The position numbers were made by a program, and so were the translations under genes. Below the pieces are notes generated by a model. That model searched no databases. It was not told the DNA's origin and was given only the letters and a program-made list of their open reading frames with translations. Below, in pieces: positions 21,369 to 30,900 of a DNA stretch of 48,386 nucleotides. This DNA comes from Candidatus Uhrbacteria bacterium (GTDB lineage Bacteria; Patescibacteriota; Patescibacteriia; UBA9934), in assembly GCA_943358395.1 (NCBI GenBank), contig CALRGY010000007.1:1-48386 (forward strand), read 5' to 3'. How positions within the stretch are numbered: the stretch's first letter is position 1; every line of letters begins with the position of its first letter.

Positions 21369-23390
21369 CTACTTCTTAAAAATTCGCACCACACCATTAT
21401 CAGCATCAACTTCAAGCTCATCCCCTGTTGCGATATTCAAGATGACATCCTTATCCGTTCCAATAATACAGGGAATGCCCAATTCTCGGGAGACGATCGC
21501 GGCATGAGACAGCATTCCACCTTGATTCGTAATAATCGCTGCCGCCTTTTTGCACGCCTGGATAATATCCGGCGACGTCGTTTCTGCAACCAAAATTTCT
21601 CCTTTTTCCACTTGCGCAACAGCGGCAGTAATTTTATCAAAATCATCCCAATCGGGAATAAGAACGCGTGCCTTCCCTCGAACTTTCCCTCTATTCGCGA
21701 TTGTTCCTTTGATTGTGTCAGAAATGTCCTGATACAAAGAAAAGAACTCATGAACGAGTCTCAGCGATTCATCGCCGAAAAGCGTTATATCCTGTGATGC
21801 AAAAAAGACGGAGCGGTTTACGATTTCATCTTTATCAACGGTCTTTCCGTTTTTCATCAATTCGAGAACCTCGGAAACACGGTAGTTCGACAATAGTGAT
21901 TCTGGAACATTCGTTTGACGGGAAAGTTTCTTGAGTAAGCCCCGAACATAACCGTTTTCCTCAAAAATAAGCTTATTGAGATGCAAGCGTCCTTCAAGTT
22001 TCAGCGCATCAAATTCCTGCACCGATATAACCATGGATTCTGGCTCAAGAAGATCGGTGTAGAAAAATTCAGTTTTGGAGTAAAAAGAGAAGTGTTCAGA
22101 TGCAAGTCGAAAAAACTTTTCAGCTTCCTCCATGAACACTTCTTCTTGAGTAAGAACAGATTGAAAAAAAGATGTAGACGATGCAATGTACTGCTCAAAG
22201 CCCACCTTGTACGCATCGTACTTCGCCTGTGTTGTATAAAGTTCCTTGCCTTCTTGTAAGGTGTGTACCAACGATTCTTTTGGAAGGAACGACATCCACG
22301 ATGACTCTGTATTCCGCATGCTCAAAACACCAAGCACGTGATAATAGTGAAGAAAAATATCGCTCAGAATGAACAGGAGAGACTTACCCGCAAACATGCG
22401 GACATAGTCGCTCGGATCATAATCCATCTTTTCTACGACAGCATCCTGCATATGTAACGTCGTAATCGGTCTGCTTTGCAAGATGTAAAACTCCCCCGAT
22501 TCCATGCCCCATTCAATGTCGCAGGGGAAGCTGTAATGTTTTTCGATGAGGATACAAAGATTACCGATGGTTTCGATCTGTTTCGTATTCAGCTTTGGTG
22601 CCTCGCGTTTATCCGACGGCACATCGACGGTGACATTTCCGCGCTCTCCACGAACCAACATCGTTTCTTGTTCCGACGTGTAGTTCTCGATGATGCTATT
22701 CGTTTTCTTACTGACGATATACGAATCCGGCGTAACAATTCCGCCGACGATGAATTCGCCGAGGCCCCAACACGCTTCGATGATCATCTGATCATGATCC
22801 TTGGTGACGGGATGAACCGTAAACGCGATACCCGCAACATCGGATTGAATCATCTTTTGAATGACGACTGCAACAGAAACATGCGTGTCTCGCATTCCCT
22901 TTTCCATGCGGTACACGATTGCTCGCGGCGTAAAAAGCGATGCCCAACATTTTTTGACGTTGCCGAGAAGATTCTTCTCCGTTGTGTTCAAATAACTCTC
23001 AAGCTCTCCCGCCCAACTCGCCGTCGACGAATCTTCGGCCGTCGCGGATGATCGAACAGCGACGAATTCGGAATCGAGTGCAGCAAATGCGATGAGAATC
23101 TCCTCTTCAAGATCTTTCGGGAATCGTGCATCGTGAATCAGGTCATGCAACACCCGGGAAGCTCGCTCTACGCTCGCAACATCCTCATAATTCACTTTGT
23201 TCAACTGCGCCTCAACCTCCGCCTTCAATCCCGTCTCTTCCAAAAACCGATCAAACGCATCCCGTAGCACGACAAATCCCGGCGGCACCGGAATCCCCGC
23301 TTGAGTCATTTCTCCCAGCGAAGCGCCTTTTCCACCAGCAAGATGAACGTCGTTTTTGCTTAGCTCCTGGAATGGTTTTACGAATGGCAT
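21369..23390 (-). CDS. ATP-grasp + swivel dikinase lacking the PEP/pyruvate barrel (673 aa)
   Basis: Residues 1-~325 are the PEP-synthase-type ATP-binding domain: LAGGKGASLGEMTQAGIPVP, VAVRSSATAEDSSTASWAG, GIAFTVHPVTKD, EACWGLGEFIVGGIVTPD and IEWGMESGEFYILQSRPITT. Residues ~330-560 are a helical middle domain. The protein ends in the swivel domain with GGMLSHAAIVSRELGIPC (His near residue 629). The C-terminal TIM barrel that binds PEP/pyruvate in PpsA/PPDK is absent, so it is not a gluconeogenic PEP synthase. The order ATP-grasp / middle / His domain equals that of rifampin phosphotransferase. It is the only protein in the operon with a visible phosphodonor-binding domain. Confidence 0.9.
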   Translation of the reverse strand: MPFVKPFQELSKNDVHLAGGKGASLGEMTQAGIPVPPGFVVLRDAFDRFLEETGLKAEVEAQLNKVNYEDVASVERASRVLHDLIHDARFPKDLEEEILIAFAALDSEFVAVRSSATAEDSSTASWAGELESYLNTTEKNLLGNVKKCWASLFTPRAIVYRMEKGMRDTHVSVAVVIQKMIQSDVAGIAFTVHPVTKDHDQMIIEACWGLGEFIVGGIVTPDSYIVSKKTNSIIENYTSEQETMLVRGERGNVTVDVPSDKREAPKLNTKQIETIGNLCILIEKHYSFPCDIEWGMESGEFYILQSRPITTLHMQDAVVEKMDYDPSDYVRMFAGKSLLFILSDIFLHYYHVLGVLSMRNTESSWMSFLPKESLVHTLQEGKELYTTQAKYDAYKVGFEQYIASSTSFFQSVLTQEEVFMEEAEKFFRLASEHFSFYSKTEFFYTDLLEPESMVISVQEFDALKLEGRLHLNKLIFEENGYVRGLLKKLSRQTNVPESLLSNYRVSEVLELMKNGKTVDKDEIVNRSVFFASQDITLFGDESLRLVHEFFSLYQDISDTIKGTIANRGKVRGKARVLIPDWDDFDKITAAVAQVEKGEILVAETTSPDIIQACKKAAAIITNQGGMLSHAAIVSRELGIPCIIGTDKDVILNIATGDELEVDADNGVVRIFKK

Positions 23391-23401
23391 AGCATCAACC
23401 G

Positions 23402-25072
23402 TTAAAGAATTCTTACCGTGGCGTGGTTTGCGCGAACCTCAACCGTTGCGCCGTCAGGAATGCGTGTTGTGGCATTCTTTGTGCCGATAATACACGGCTT
23501 GCCCAATTCTCGCGAGACAATTGCTGCATGACACGTAATCCCGCCTTCGTTCGTCACAATGCCCGCTGCCTTCTTCATGAGCGGCAAGAATTCCGGTCGC
23601 GTCATGCCCGTCACCAAAATCTCCCCTTCATTGAAACGATCAAACTGCGAAACATCCAAAATAATCCGTGCAACACCTTTGGCATATCCCTGGCATGCCG
23701 TTTGACCATTTACCACACTCGTTGACGTGTCAGCACCAAGCCGATCATTATATTCCCGAAGCAATGAGCTTGCTTGCTCACCGCAAATCACCTCAAACCG
23801 ATTCCCCGCAAATGTCATCATAATCCCCTCTTCACGACGTCTCTTAAGCTCTTCAAGAGAAACCAAACCCTTCAGCACATTCGGAACTTCGTCTGGCACT
23901 AAATACTGCACATACATCTTTGGAATCCCCGTCAGTGCCTCAATGCGCATAAGAATTGCGTCAAAAACATGAATGCTCATTAAATTCACCTTTTTCCGAT
24001 ATTCGCGCCAAATCGTTAAACGCTCAAAAAACCATAACGGATTTTCTTTCACCTTTTTCTTACGAACGATATTCTTGATCGCCAGTTCATGATCTTTCTC
24101 GTAGTTCTTCAGATCGCGATATTCCTTCTTCCACGCATCGGAATTCTGTACATGACCCCAAATCTCTTCAACGATATTTTCGTTGGTCATATGCTTGACC
24201 ATTGCGTAATTCGACTCCGTGTAATCAAAATCACGGCGATACTGCTGGACCGCTTCATCGGTTTTCACGTACTGCGTAAGCTTTTCCTTGGTCCAAGTAC
24301 GCGAATAAATATCATCGATAATGTCGAAAAGCCTTCGTTTACGTTCCCCAGAAAACGTCAGCTCCGATGGCGTGGTCAGGATTTGGACGTCATCTGCAGA
24401 TAATGCGTATTCTGCGCAAACTTTCTTGATAATCTCTTGATCAACCCCAACATCAAATGCATCAATCCAAATGCTTTGATTCCAAAAGTTGCGGCACGCC
24501 TGTAAGACGTGTTGCAAAAAGATGCACAGTGTCTCCTGTGAAAACTCTGCAATATCTCCTTCAAATGTTTTTCGGTACAACCCATCAATAATCACCCCAG
24601 CAGCGGAAAATTCTGAATAGAGTTCCTGAAACGCCGATCGCGATGAAAGTCTCGCGTAACATGCGTGTGCGGTGGTACGCATTGCCGTCGCATCCCAATA
24701 TGCGAAAATATAACTTCCCTTGGAATAAATATGCAGAGCACCGAGGGCAAAAGCCTCGTTCCCAGGGATACAATATGTTGCCAAGGCTGATGACGGCGGA
24801 AACATCGTAAACGGCACACATTCACCCTCTTGTTTGTATAGCTCATGTTTTTCAACGGCTATGGCCTGTTGCGGAATAGAGCGATCCAGAATATCCGCAA
24901 TCATGAGTCCATACACAGAACACAACTTCTCGATGGTCTCGAATTTAATGCCGTTCACCTTCCCAAGTGCCAAAGACTGAATAGTATTGCGATTAATCCC
25001 CGTTTCTCGAGCAATATCTGACAAATTCTTCCCCGTTTTCTCAACAATCTTGTCGATTCGGATACGAATCAT
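23402..25072 (-). CDS. XRE-type HTH regulator fused to a PEP swivel domain (556 aa)
   Basis: Residues 1-65 are a Cro/CI-like HTH (DKIVEKTGKNLSDIARETGI, then NRNTIQSLALGKVNGIKFET and IEKLCSVYGLMIADIL). Residues ~100-400 are a helical region. Residues ~440-556 are the swivel domain: GYAKGVARIILDV, LVTGMTRPEFLPLMKKA, GGITCHAAIVSRELGKPC with His near residue 515, and VEVRANHATVRIL. It thus joins DNA binding to a phosphohistidine carrier, an arrangement I do not know from described regulators. It is the first gene of the operon, 11 nt before the ATP-grasp protein. A TTGACA-N17-TATATT promoter flanked by inverted 13-bp sites precedes it, suggesting autoregulation. Confidence 0.88.
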   Translation of the reverse strand: MIRIRIDKIVEKTGKNLSDIARETGINRNTIQSLALGKVNGIKFETIEKLCSVYGLMIADILDRSIPQQAIAVEKHELYKQEGECVPFTMFPPSSALATYCIPGNEAFALGALHIYSKGSYIFAYWDATAMRTTAHACYARLSSRSAFQELYSEFSAAGVIIDGLYRKTFEGDIAEFSQETLCIFLQHVLQACRNFWNQSIWIDAFDVGVDQEIIKKVCAEYALSADDVQILTTPSELTFSGERKRRLFDIIDDIYSRTWTKEKLTQYVKTDEAVQQYRRDFDYTESNYAMVKHMTNENIVEEIWGHVQNSDAWKKEYRDLKNYEKDHELAIKNIVRKKKVKENPLWFFERLTIWREYRKKVNLMSIHVFDAILMRIEALTGIPKMYVQYLVPDEVPNVLKGLVSLEELKRRREEGIMMTFAGNRFEVICGEQASSLLREYNDRLGADTSTSVVNGQTACQGYAKGVARIILDVSQFDRFNEGEILVTGMTRPEFLPLMKKAAGIVTNEGGITCHAAIVSRELGKPCIIGTKNATTRIPDGATVEVRANHATVRIL

Positions 25073-25078
25073 ATTTTA

Positions 25079-25141
25079 TACTAGTTAATATCTGAATAAA
25101 TATAGCCACAAACTACATTTATGTCAAAATACTGACTAGTA
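25079..25141 (-). promoter_or_regulatory. Swivel-operon promoter with flanking inverted operator-like sites
   Basis: Minus strand TTGACA (25127-25122), a 17-nt spacer, TATATT (25104-25099): a near-consensus promoter about 20 nt before the HTH-swivel ATG. TACTAGTTAATAT (25079-25091) and ATACTGACTAGTA (25129-25141) are inverted copies matching at 11 of 13 positions, one on each side of the promoter. Paired sites around a promoter suit looping or blocking by the HTH protein of the first gene. Confidence 0.75.
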
Positions 25142-25152
25142 CAGGCATCATC

Positions 25153-26571
25153 CTACATCCATCGCATCTCTCCCCTCACCCATTCCTCAATCTCCTCCCC
25201 CGTCTTTCCCTCATCATCCCGCAACCTGTCTGCTTCGCGGATCATCTCCCCCATCTTCGGCCCTGGTTCGATTCCGAGCGCGACGAGTTCGGCGCCGGTG
25301 ATAGCATGCGGAGCTGGACCGACGAGTACATTGAGCTTCGCGGCGCGATCGAGAAGCCATGGGCGCTCTGGATATTCCCGCGTTTCGCCGTGACGATACT
25401 GTCCTCTGCCAAAGTAATCTGCCTCGGCGACCAAAAGCAATTCGTTCATCGTAGCTGGTGCAATGCGAGCCGCGAGCTTACGAATTGCCCCATCGGTAAT
25501 CGATTGATGTTTCTCGATCTCTTGCAGGTAGTAATTCGTTGGTTTTAAGTGATCTTTCACGATGCCGACAATCTTTTCGACGACAATCGATGACACACCA
25601 ACGACTTTCAAAAATGATCGTGCTGGCGCCTCCCCCGCCTCTTCGTGCCCTATCGACCGAATCTTCCCGTCGATCACCCGTGTACAAAGCGCCTTCCCAA
25701 GATCGTGTACTAATGCACCAAGCATAATCGTAAACGCCGATTCTTCATCGAGGTTCTCACGACGGAGAATCGCCGCAGCTTCATCAACAACCATCAACGT
25801 ATGAATCCACACATCACCCTCGGGATGCCATTCGGGATTTTGCGGGGTCGATTTCAGAATCGGAAGCTCTGGATGCAACACATCGAACACTCCAAGATCG
25901 AATCCCAGTTGAAGCCCGATGGATGGCTTTTCGGCGAGTACCAACAGCTTACGCCATTCATCACGCAACCGTTCCGGTGAAAGCTCTTTAAGGCTCGGAA
26001 CAGATGCCTTGATGATATTCATCGATTCTGAATCAACCACGAGATCGAATCGCGCCACGAATTGCAGTGCCCGCAAAACGCGCAAGGGATCGTCGCCGAA
26101 GAGAACAGGATCAACAACGCGCAAAATCCTCTTCTCGAGATCAGCCTTTCCATTCGTTGGATCGATCATCTCATCCGTCAACGGATCCATCATGATGGCG
26201 TTCATCGTAAAATCTCTACGACGTGCCGCATCATTCGGACTCATCGATGGATCAACGTGAATATCGAAACCTTTGTGTCCATTGGCGATCTTTGAATCGG
26301 AACGGGGGATACCGAGGTCGATTTCGAGACCGCCTCCGATTCTGAGCTTCAAAATCCCAAATGCCTTCCCCACTTCAATAACCTCACCGAATTCTGCTGC
26401 AACCGATCGTAACGCTTCGGGATCAAGCCCGTATACTTCAATATCAAAATCCTTTGGTTCAATATCCAACAACATGTCTCGCACACATCCACCCACCAAA
26501 AGCGCACGTCCACCGGCATCGCGGATGGATTCGGCGAGTACGATAATGATTTGAGGTATATCTTTTTTCAT
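25153..26571 (-). CDS. cca: CCA tRNA nucleotidyltransferase / poly(A) polymerase family with HD domain
   Basis: Class II nucleotidyltransferase. Residues ~20-140 hold the catalytic head: RALLVGGCVRDMLLDIEPKDFDIEVYG (the GG-RD and DxD motifs), then DAARRRDFTMNAIMMD. PLRVLRALQFVARF is the neck motif. Residues ~240-380 carry an HD-domain (HTLMVVDEAAAI, LVHDLGKALC, IVKDHLKP). The length of 472 aa fits bacterial Cca or PcnB-like enzymes with HD domains. The window's tRNA-Gly encodes CCA, so repair rather than obligatory addition would suffice for it. It lies upstream of ruvC and hicBA, minus strand. Confidence 0.93.
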   Translation of the reverse strand: MKKDIPQIIIVLAESIRDAGGRALLVGGCVRDMLLDIEPKDFDIEVYGLDPEALRSVAAEFGEVIEVGKAFGILKLRIGGGLEIDLGIPRSDSKIANGHKGFDIHVDPSMSPNDAARRRDFTMNAIMMDPLTDEMIDPTNGKADLEKRILRVVDPVLFGDDPLRVLRALQFVARFDLVVDSESMNIIKASVPSLKELSPERLRDEWRKLLVLAEKPSIGLQLGFDLGVFDVLHPELPILKSTPQNPEWHPEGDVWIHTLMVVDEAAAILRRENLDEESAFTIMLGALVHDLGKALCTRVIDGKIRSIGHEEAGEAPARSFLKVVGVSSIVVEKIVGIVKDHLKPTNYYLQEIEKHQSITDGAIRKLAARIAPATMNELLLVAEADYFGRGQYRHGETREYPERPWLLDRAAKLNVLVGPAPHAITGAELVALGIEPGPKMGEMIREADRLRDDEGKTGEEIEEWVRGEMRWM

Positions 26572-26620
26572 AGCGCAGATCCTGAGTATACACGAAGGAT
26601 CTCGAACGAGCCCACTGTGT

Positions 26621-27085
26621 TCATTTCACTGCCCCGCACCAGGCAATCGCCAAGGCATCCGCGGCATCGTCAATCTTTGGCGCCTTCTTCAGGTCGAACA
26701 CCACCTTCACCATATCCTGCATCTGCCGCTTATCCGCCTTCCCATATCCCGTCAACGCCAATTTTACCGCATTCGGCTTTACTTCAACCACATCCATCCC
26801 CGCCTCTGCCGCAAGCAACAACATCACCCCCCGCACTTCTGCCACTTTCAACGCCGTAGTAGTGCTTTTCGCAAAAAATAATTCCTCAATCACCAATCGT
26901 TCCGGCGCGTACTTCGCGATCACCGATCGAACATCTGCCGCAATCTCGAATAATCGATCCGACATACTCGTCTTTGCCACCGTCGTAATCACCCCATACG
27001 TCACCGCTTTCGGCTTCCCTCGCTCAATATCAATAACGGCGTACCCAAGACGACCATAGCCGGGATCAATACCGAGAATGCGCAT
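26621..27085 (-). CDS. ruvC: Crossover junction endodeoxyribonuclease RuvC
   Basis: RuvC resolves Holliday junctions. The start MRILGIDPGYGRLGYAV carries the first catalytic Asp, followed by ERLVIEELFFAKSTTTALKV (catalytic Glu), VEVKPNAVKLALTGYGKADK, and the C-terminal DDAADALAIAWC with the last Asp pair. The length of 154 aa is normal. The ORF track's six extra residues are dropped because the family begins at MRILGIDPG. It is the only Holliday-junction protein here; ruvA and ruvB are not in the window. Confidence 0.95.
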   Translation of the reverse strand: MRILGIDPGYGRLGYAVIDIERGKPKAVTYGVITTVAKTSMSDRLFEIAADVRSVIAKYAPERLVIEELFFAKSTTTALKVAEVRGVMLLLAAEAGMDVVEVKPNAVKLALTGYGKADKRQMQDMVKVVFDLKKAPKIDDAADALAIAWCGAVK

Positions 27086-27087
27086 AG

Positions 27088-27300
27088 CTATCTCTTCGAC
27101 CAATCTTTCATTGAAATTTCTGCTTGACGAAAAATTTCTCGAAGCAACGAAATACCAATATCAGATCCGTGATCTCGAGGAATATGTAAACGCAAAGAAC
27201 CTTTTATCATGAACGGATGTTTCCCTCCCCACAATGGTCCTGTAAAACCAAAATCCCCAAGTCGACGAACAAGAGCGCGCCAAGATATTGGTTTAAGCAT
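27088..27300 (-). CDS. hicA: HicA-type toxin (mRNA interferase)
   Basis: HicA proteins are small double-stranded-RNA-binding-fold mRNA interferases. The 70-aa product reads MLKPISWRALVRRLGDFGF, GGKHPFMIKG, LHIPRDHGSDIGISLLREIF, matching HicA including the catalytic His in GGKHPFM. It overlaps hicB by 8 nt and ends 2 nt before the ruvC start, so ruvC may be cotranscribed. Confidence 0.92.
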   Translation of the reverse strand: MLKPISWRALVRRLGDFGFTGPLWGGKHPFMIKGSLRLHIPRDHGSDIGISLLREIFRQAEISMKDWSKR

Positions 27301-27541
27301 ACATCGTCGTGCGATGTTTCTGCTTTTTCACCAACGACAAACCCGAGATTTTTTCACCCGATGTCAACGAAACAACAACCCAAGATTCTAAAACTTCTCG
27401 CAACTCCTCCCGACACTTTTCCAACGTTTTCGCATTCGCCCAAACACCCTTAATGCCCGTAATTTCGCCAAAATACGTCCCATCATCAAGAATTTTATAC
27501 TTCGCCTTTGCGAGCTGTAGCATGAGATATGTACTCAACAT
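27293..27541 (-). CDS. hicB: HicB-type antitoxin
   Basis: HicB neutralises HicA and often binds operon DNA. The 82-aa product has the partial RNase-H-like fold signature: AKYKILDDGTYFGEITGIKGVWANAKTLEKCREELREVLESWV. It is upstream of hicA (antitoxin first) with an 8-nt overlap. The C-terminal tail is short and basic and lacks an obvious HTH or RHH domain, so DNA binding may involve another mode. ATG at 27541; an ATG at 27523 is also possible. Confidence 0.9.
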   Translation of the reverse strand: MLSTYLMLQLAKAKYKILDDGTYFGEITGIKGVWANAKTLEKCREELREVLESWVVVSLTSGEKISGLSLVKKQKHRTTMYA

Positions 27542-27552
27542 ATACGTATAAT

Positions 27553-27581
27553 GATAGCTGAAAAAGATAAAATCTGCTATC
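27553..27581. promoter_or_regulatory. Possible hicBA operator
   Basis: GATAGC and GCTATC form an inverted repeat separated by 17 nt, starting 12 bp upstream of the hicB ATG. It fits the place of an autoregulatory site. Evidence is limited to symmetry and position. Confidence 0.35.
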
Positions 27582-27877
27582 CTAAAATAATTACGACGGA
27601 AGGGGATCCAAACGGCTAAATACCTAAGGAGCCCTTTTCATTTTACCTTTTTTTGCGTCTCACACCTGCGTCACCGAGATTGAAACGATAGTGGAAATCA
27701 CAGTTCATACCGCCTCGGTTTTATCACGCAAAACGCGCCCTGACTCTCCGCCAGGGCGCGCCCGTGAACGTCTGACTGCTTCCACACAATCCGATCGATC
27801 TAACCGACACTGAAACTGAAGCTAATGTACCGAACATATTTGAGATCATGTGGCGCGCGACAGGGGAAACGTAAATC
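27582..27877. other. Non-coding interval between hicB and rpoC with several hairpins
   Basis: No gene is supported in these 296 bases. Visible structures: AGGG/CCCT and TCC/GGA pairing near 27602-27640; a CCGAG...CTCGG enclosed fold at about 27679-27720; and CGCGCCCTG...CAGGGCGCG (27733-27760) followed on the minus strand by GTTTTG, which looks like a minus-strand terminator. A small minus-strand RNA upstream of that terminator is possible. Confidence 0.4.
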
Positions 27878-27913
27878 AAAAACTCGAGGCTCATCATGAG
27901 CCTCGAGTTTTTT
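27878..27913. terminator. Terminator after rpoBC
   Basis: AAAAACTCGAGGCTCA, centre TC, TGAGCCTCGAGTTTTTT is a long perfect palindrome with A/T runs on both sides. It lies 10 nt past the rpoC stop codon and ends the rpoBC transcript. Confidence 0.93.
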
Positions 27914-27922
27914 CTTGCCTAC

Positions 27923-30900
27923 CTATTCACTCTCCTTCTCCTCCCCCGTCATCTCCTTTCCAATCCCTGGACCCATGGCAGCAATTTCTGCATCGAGTGC
28001 CGATGGAAGAACGGATGTTCTCATGGCTGCTTCGCCGAAGTTTGCCAGTTCTGGGGAGCCTTCCAGTCCAAAGCCGGTTCCGGCTGGGATAAGGCGACCA
28101 ATGATGACGTTTTCCTTCAACCCTTGGAGCTCATCAATCTTTCCGGTAACTGCTGCGCCAATAAGCACGCGAGCGGTTTCCTGGAAGGATGCGCTGGAAA
28201 GCCAGCTTTCCGTAGAAAGAGAGACTTTCGTTACACCAAGCAATAAGTCCTCATACTCTGCCAATGTTCCACCCTTTGCCAACGCGCTGTCCTGTTCATC
28301 AAGCAATGTAGCACGCTCGATGATTTCTCCAGGAAGCAAATCTGTGTCGTTTGGATTCGTCACGCGCACACGGCTCAACATTTGGCGCACAATCACCTCG
28401 ATGTGCTTGTTGTTGAGCTTCTGACCCTGCGACGCGTAAATAAACTGAATTTCCTTAGACAAATATCGCTGCACAGCATCCCGTCCCTTTGCAGAGAAGA
28501 GTGCTTGCAAGTCCAAGTGGCCATCCGTCAATGCGTCACCTGCTGTGACCTCGTCGCCTTCTTTCACGAACATGGTGTAGCCCTGCGGAATAATGTACTC
28601 GCGAACTTTATCCCCTTCGTGCACCACAACCACCGATGTTTTCCCAACAGACTTCACTGTGCCTTTCACATCACACGGTACAATCTCCCCATCAACCTTT
28701 GTGCCCAGAACATCGCCTTCGCGCACGCTGTCACCCACCGCAATCTTCATCTTCGCACCACGGCCAAGCGTGAACGTCTTCTCATCGACTGCGCGATACC
28801 GAATCTTCACAATCTTTTGCCCAGGCATGGTGTCCATCATCTTCTTGCCAGTACCCGCCTGCACAATTGTCCGTTCTGCTTTTTCAATTTCTACAGCACC
28901 CGCAACTTCCGTCATGATTGCCTTTCGCTTTGGCAGACGTGCCTCAAACAATTCTTCAACGCGTGGCAACCCTTGCGTAATATCTTTTCCTGCCACACCT
29001 CCAGTGTGGAAGGTACGCATCGTGAGCTGCGTTCCTGGTTCACCGATGGATTGCGCCGCCATAATACCCACCGCAACACCAGGCTTCACCATTTTGTTGT
29101 GTGCTAAGTCGTATCCGTAACACTTCATACACACACCGCGACGAACGCGACACGTCATCACCGAGCGCACATGAGCCTCGAGTAATTCCTTACCTGTCGC
29201 TTTGATGGCACGAATGTGTACTTCGGTAATCAGGTCGTTCGCTTTCACAAACGCCTTCTTTTCCCCGGGCACCTTAATGTCGGAGAGTGCGACACGACCC
29301 AAAATACGAATCAACAACGGCTCGCCAATCTCGTCCGACTCTTCCTTGGTCAATAGCACACCCTTATCGTCACCACAGTTTTCCTCACGCACCACCACGT
29401 CTTGCGCAACATCAACCAAACGACGAGTCAAATATCCAGCGTTTGCCGTACGCAATGCTGTGTCGGTAAGACCTTTACGCGTACCGTGAGAAGAAATGAA
29501 GAATTCCAGCACGGAAACTCCCTCTTTAAAAGACGACTTCACTGGCAATTCAATAATGTCTCCAGACGGTGATGACTTCAGCCCAATCATACCAATCATC
29601 TGCGTGAGCTGGCCCCATCCACCACGCGCACCAGATTCAATCATGGTGTAGGCAGAGCTTTCGTGTGGAAGCGAATCCTTACTAATATCTGCGATTCTGT
29701 CCTTGATTTCTGTCCAAATTTTAATGATCTGTGTGTGGCGTTCGCTCTGTGTGAGCAATCCTTGGCTAAAGTAATCTTCAACTTCACGTACGCGTTTGTC
29801 GCCCTCCGCAACCAACGCTGGCTTTTCCGTGAGCGTTGGCAGCCCTGCCATTGCCCAAGAGTATCCAGACAATGTGGCGTACTTGAACCCAAGATCTTTC
29901 AAGTTGTCCAAAATAGTCGCAGTAAATTCCTGACCATGGAACTCCAATGTATCGCGAATAATGTTTGCAAGCTGCTTCTTTCCAAGAATTTCGTTCTGGA
30001 AGCCAATGCTTGGCGGGAATTGCTGGTTAATGAGAATACGGCCAGGAGTCGTAATGAGCATCTTCCCGTCGCGACGAATACGAATCCACGTTTGTGGCGT
30101 AATCTTTGCCTCATTCATGGCGTAGAGCACCTCATCTTCATCCGCGAATGTTTTCATCTTCTTTTCATCTGGTTCCGTGTCTGTACTCGTTAAGTAGAAC
30201 GATGCCCATGCAATATCTTTTCCTGGCGTTGCCACTGGACCACCAAAGGAAGGCTTCAACAAGTTACGGATGGAAAGCATCAACTCTTCTGCTTCTTTCT
30301 TCGCCTCCGTTGTGAGCGGTACGTGAACGGCCATCTGGTCACCATCGAAGTCTGCGTTATACGCGTCACAAACGAGAGGGTGGATTTGAATTGCCTTTCC
30401 TTCGATGAGTGTTGGACGGAACGCCTGAATACCAAGACGGTGCAAGGTCGGCGCACGGTTGAGTAAGACGTATGAGTCTGCAACAACTTCTTCAAGAATG
30501 TCCCACACTTCTGGGCGATCGGATTCAAGGAATCGGTTTGCAGAACGAATGTTGTGGACGTATTCGCGAGCAATCAGCTTGCTAATCACGAATGGACGGA
30601 ACAATTCGAGCGCCATCTTCTTTGGAATACCGCATTGATGAAGCTTGAGGTGTGGACCGACAACAATCACCGAACGACCAGAATAGTCGATACGCTTTCC
30701 AAGCAAGTTCTGACGGAAACGACCTTGCTTCCCCTTCAAAATATCTGCCAACGACTTCAATTGACGCTTCTTTCCGGTTGCGGCAATCACGGTTTTGCTT
30801 TGACGAGCACTGTTGTCGATAAGCGCATCCACTGCCTCTTGTAACATGCGCTTTTCGTTACGCGTAATCACTTCTGGTGCATTCAAAGAATACAGCCGGC

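Noticed and set aside
21369-23390. Phosphoenolpyruvate synthase (ppsA)
   Set aside because: The PEP/pyruvate TIM barrel is absent; only ATP-grasp, middle and swivel domains are present.
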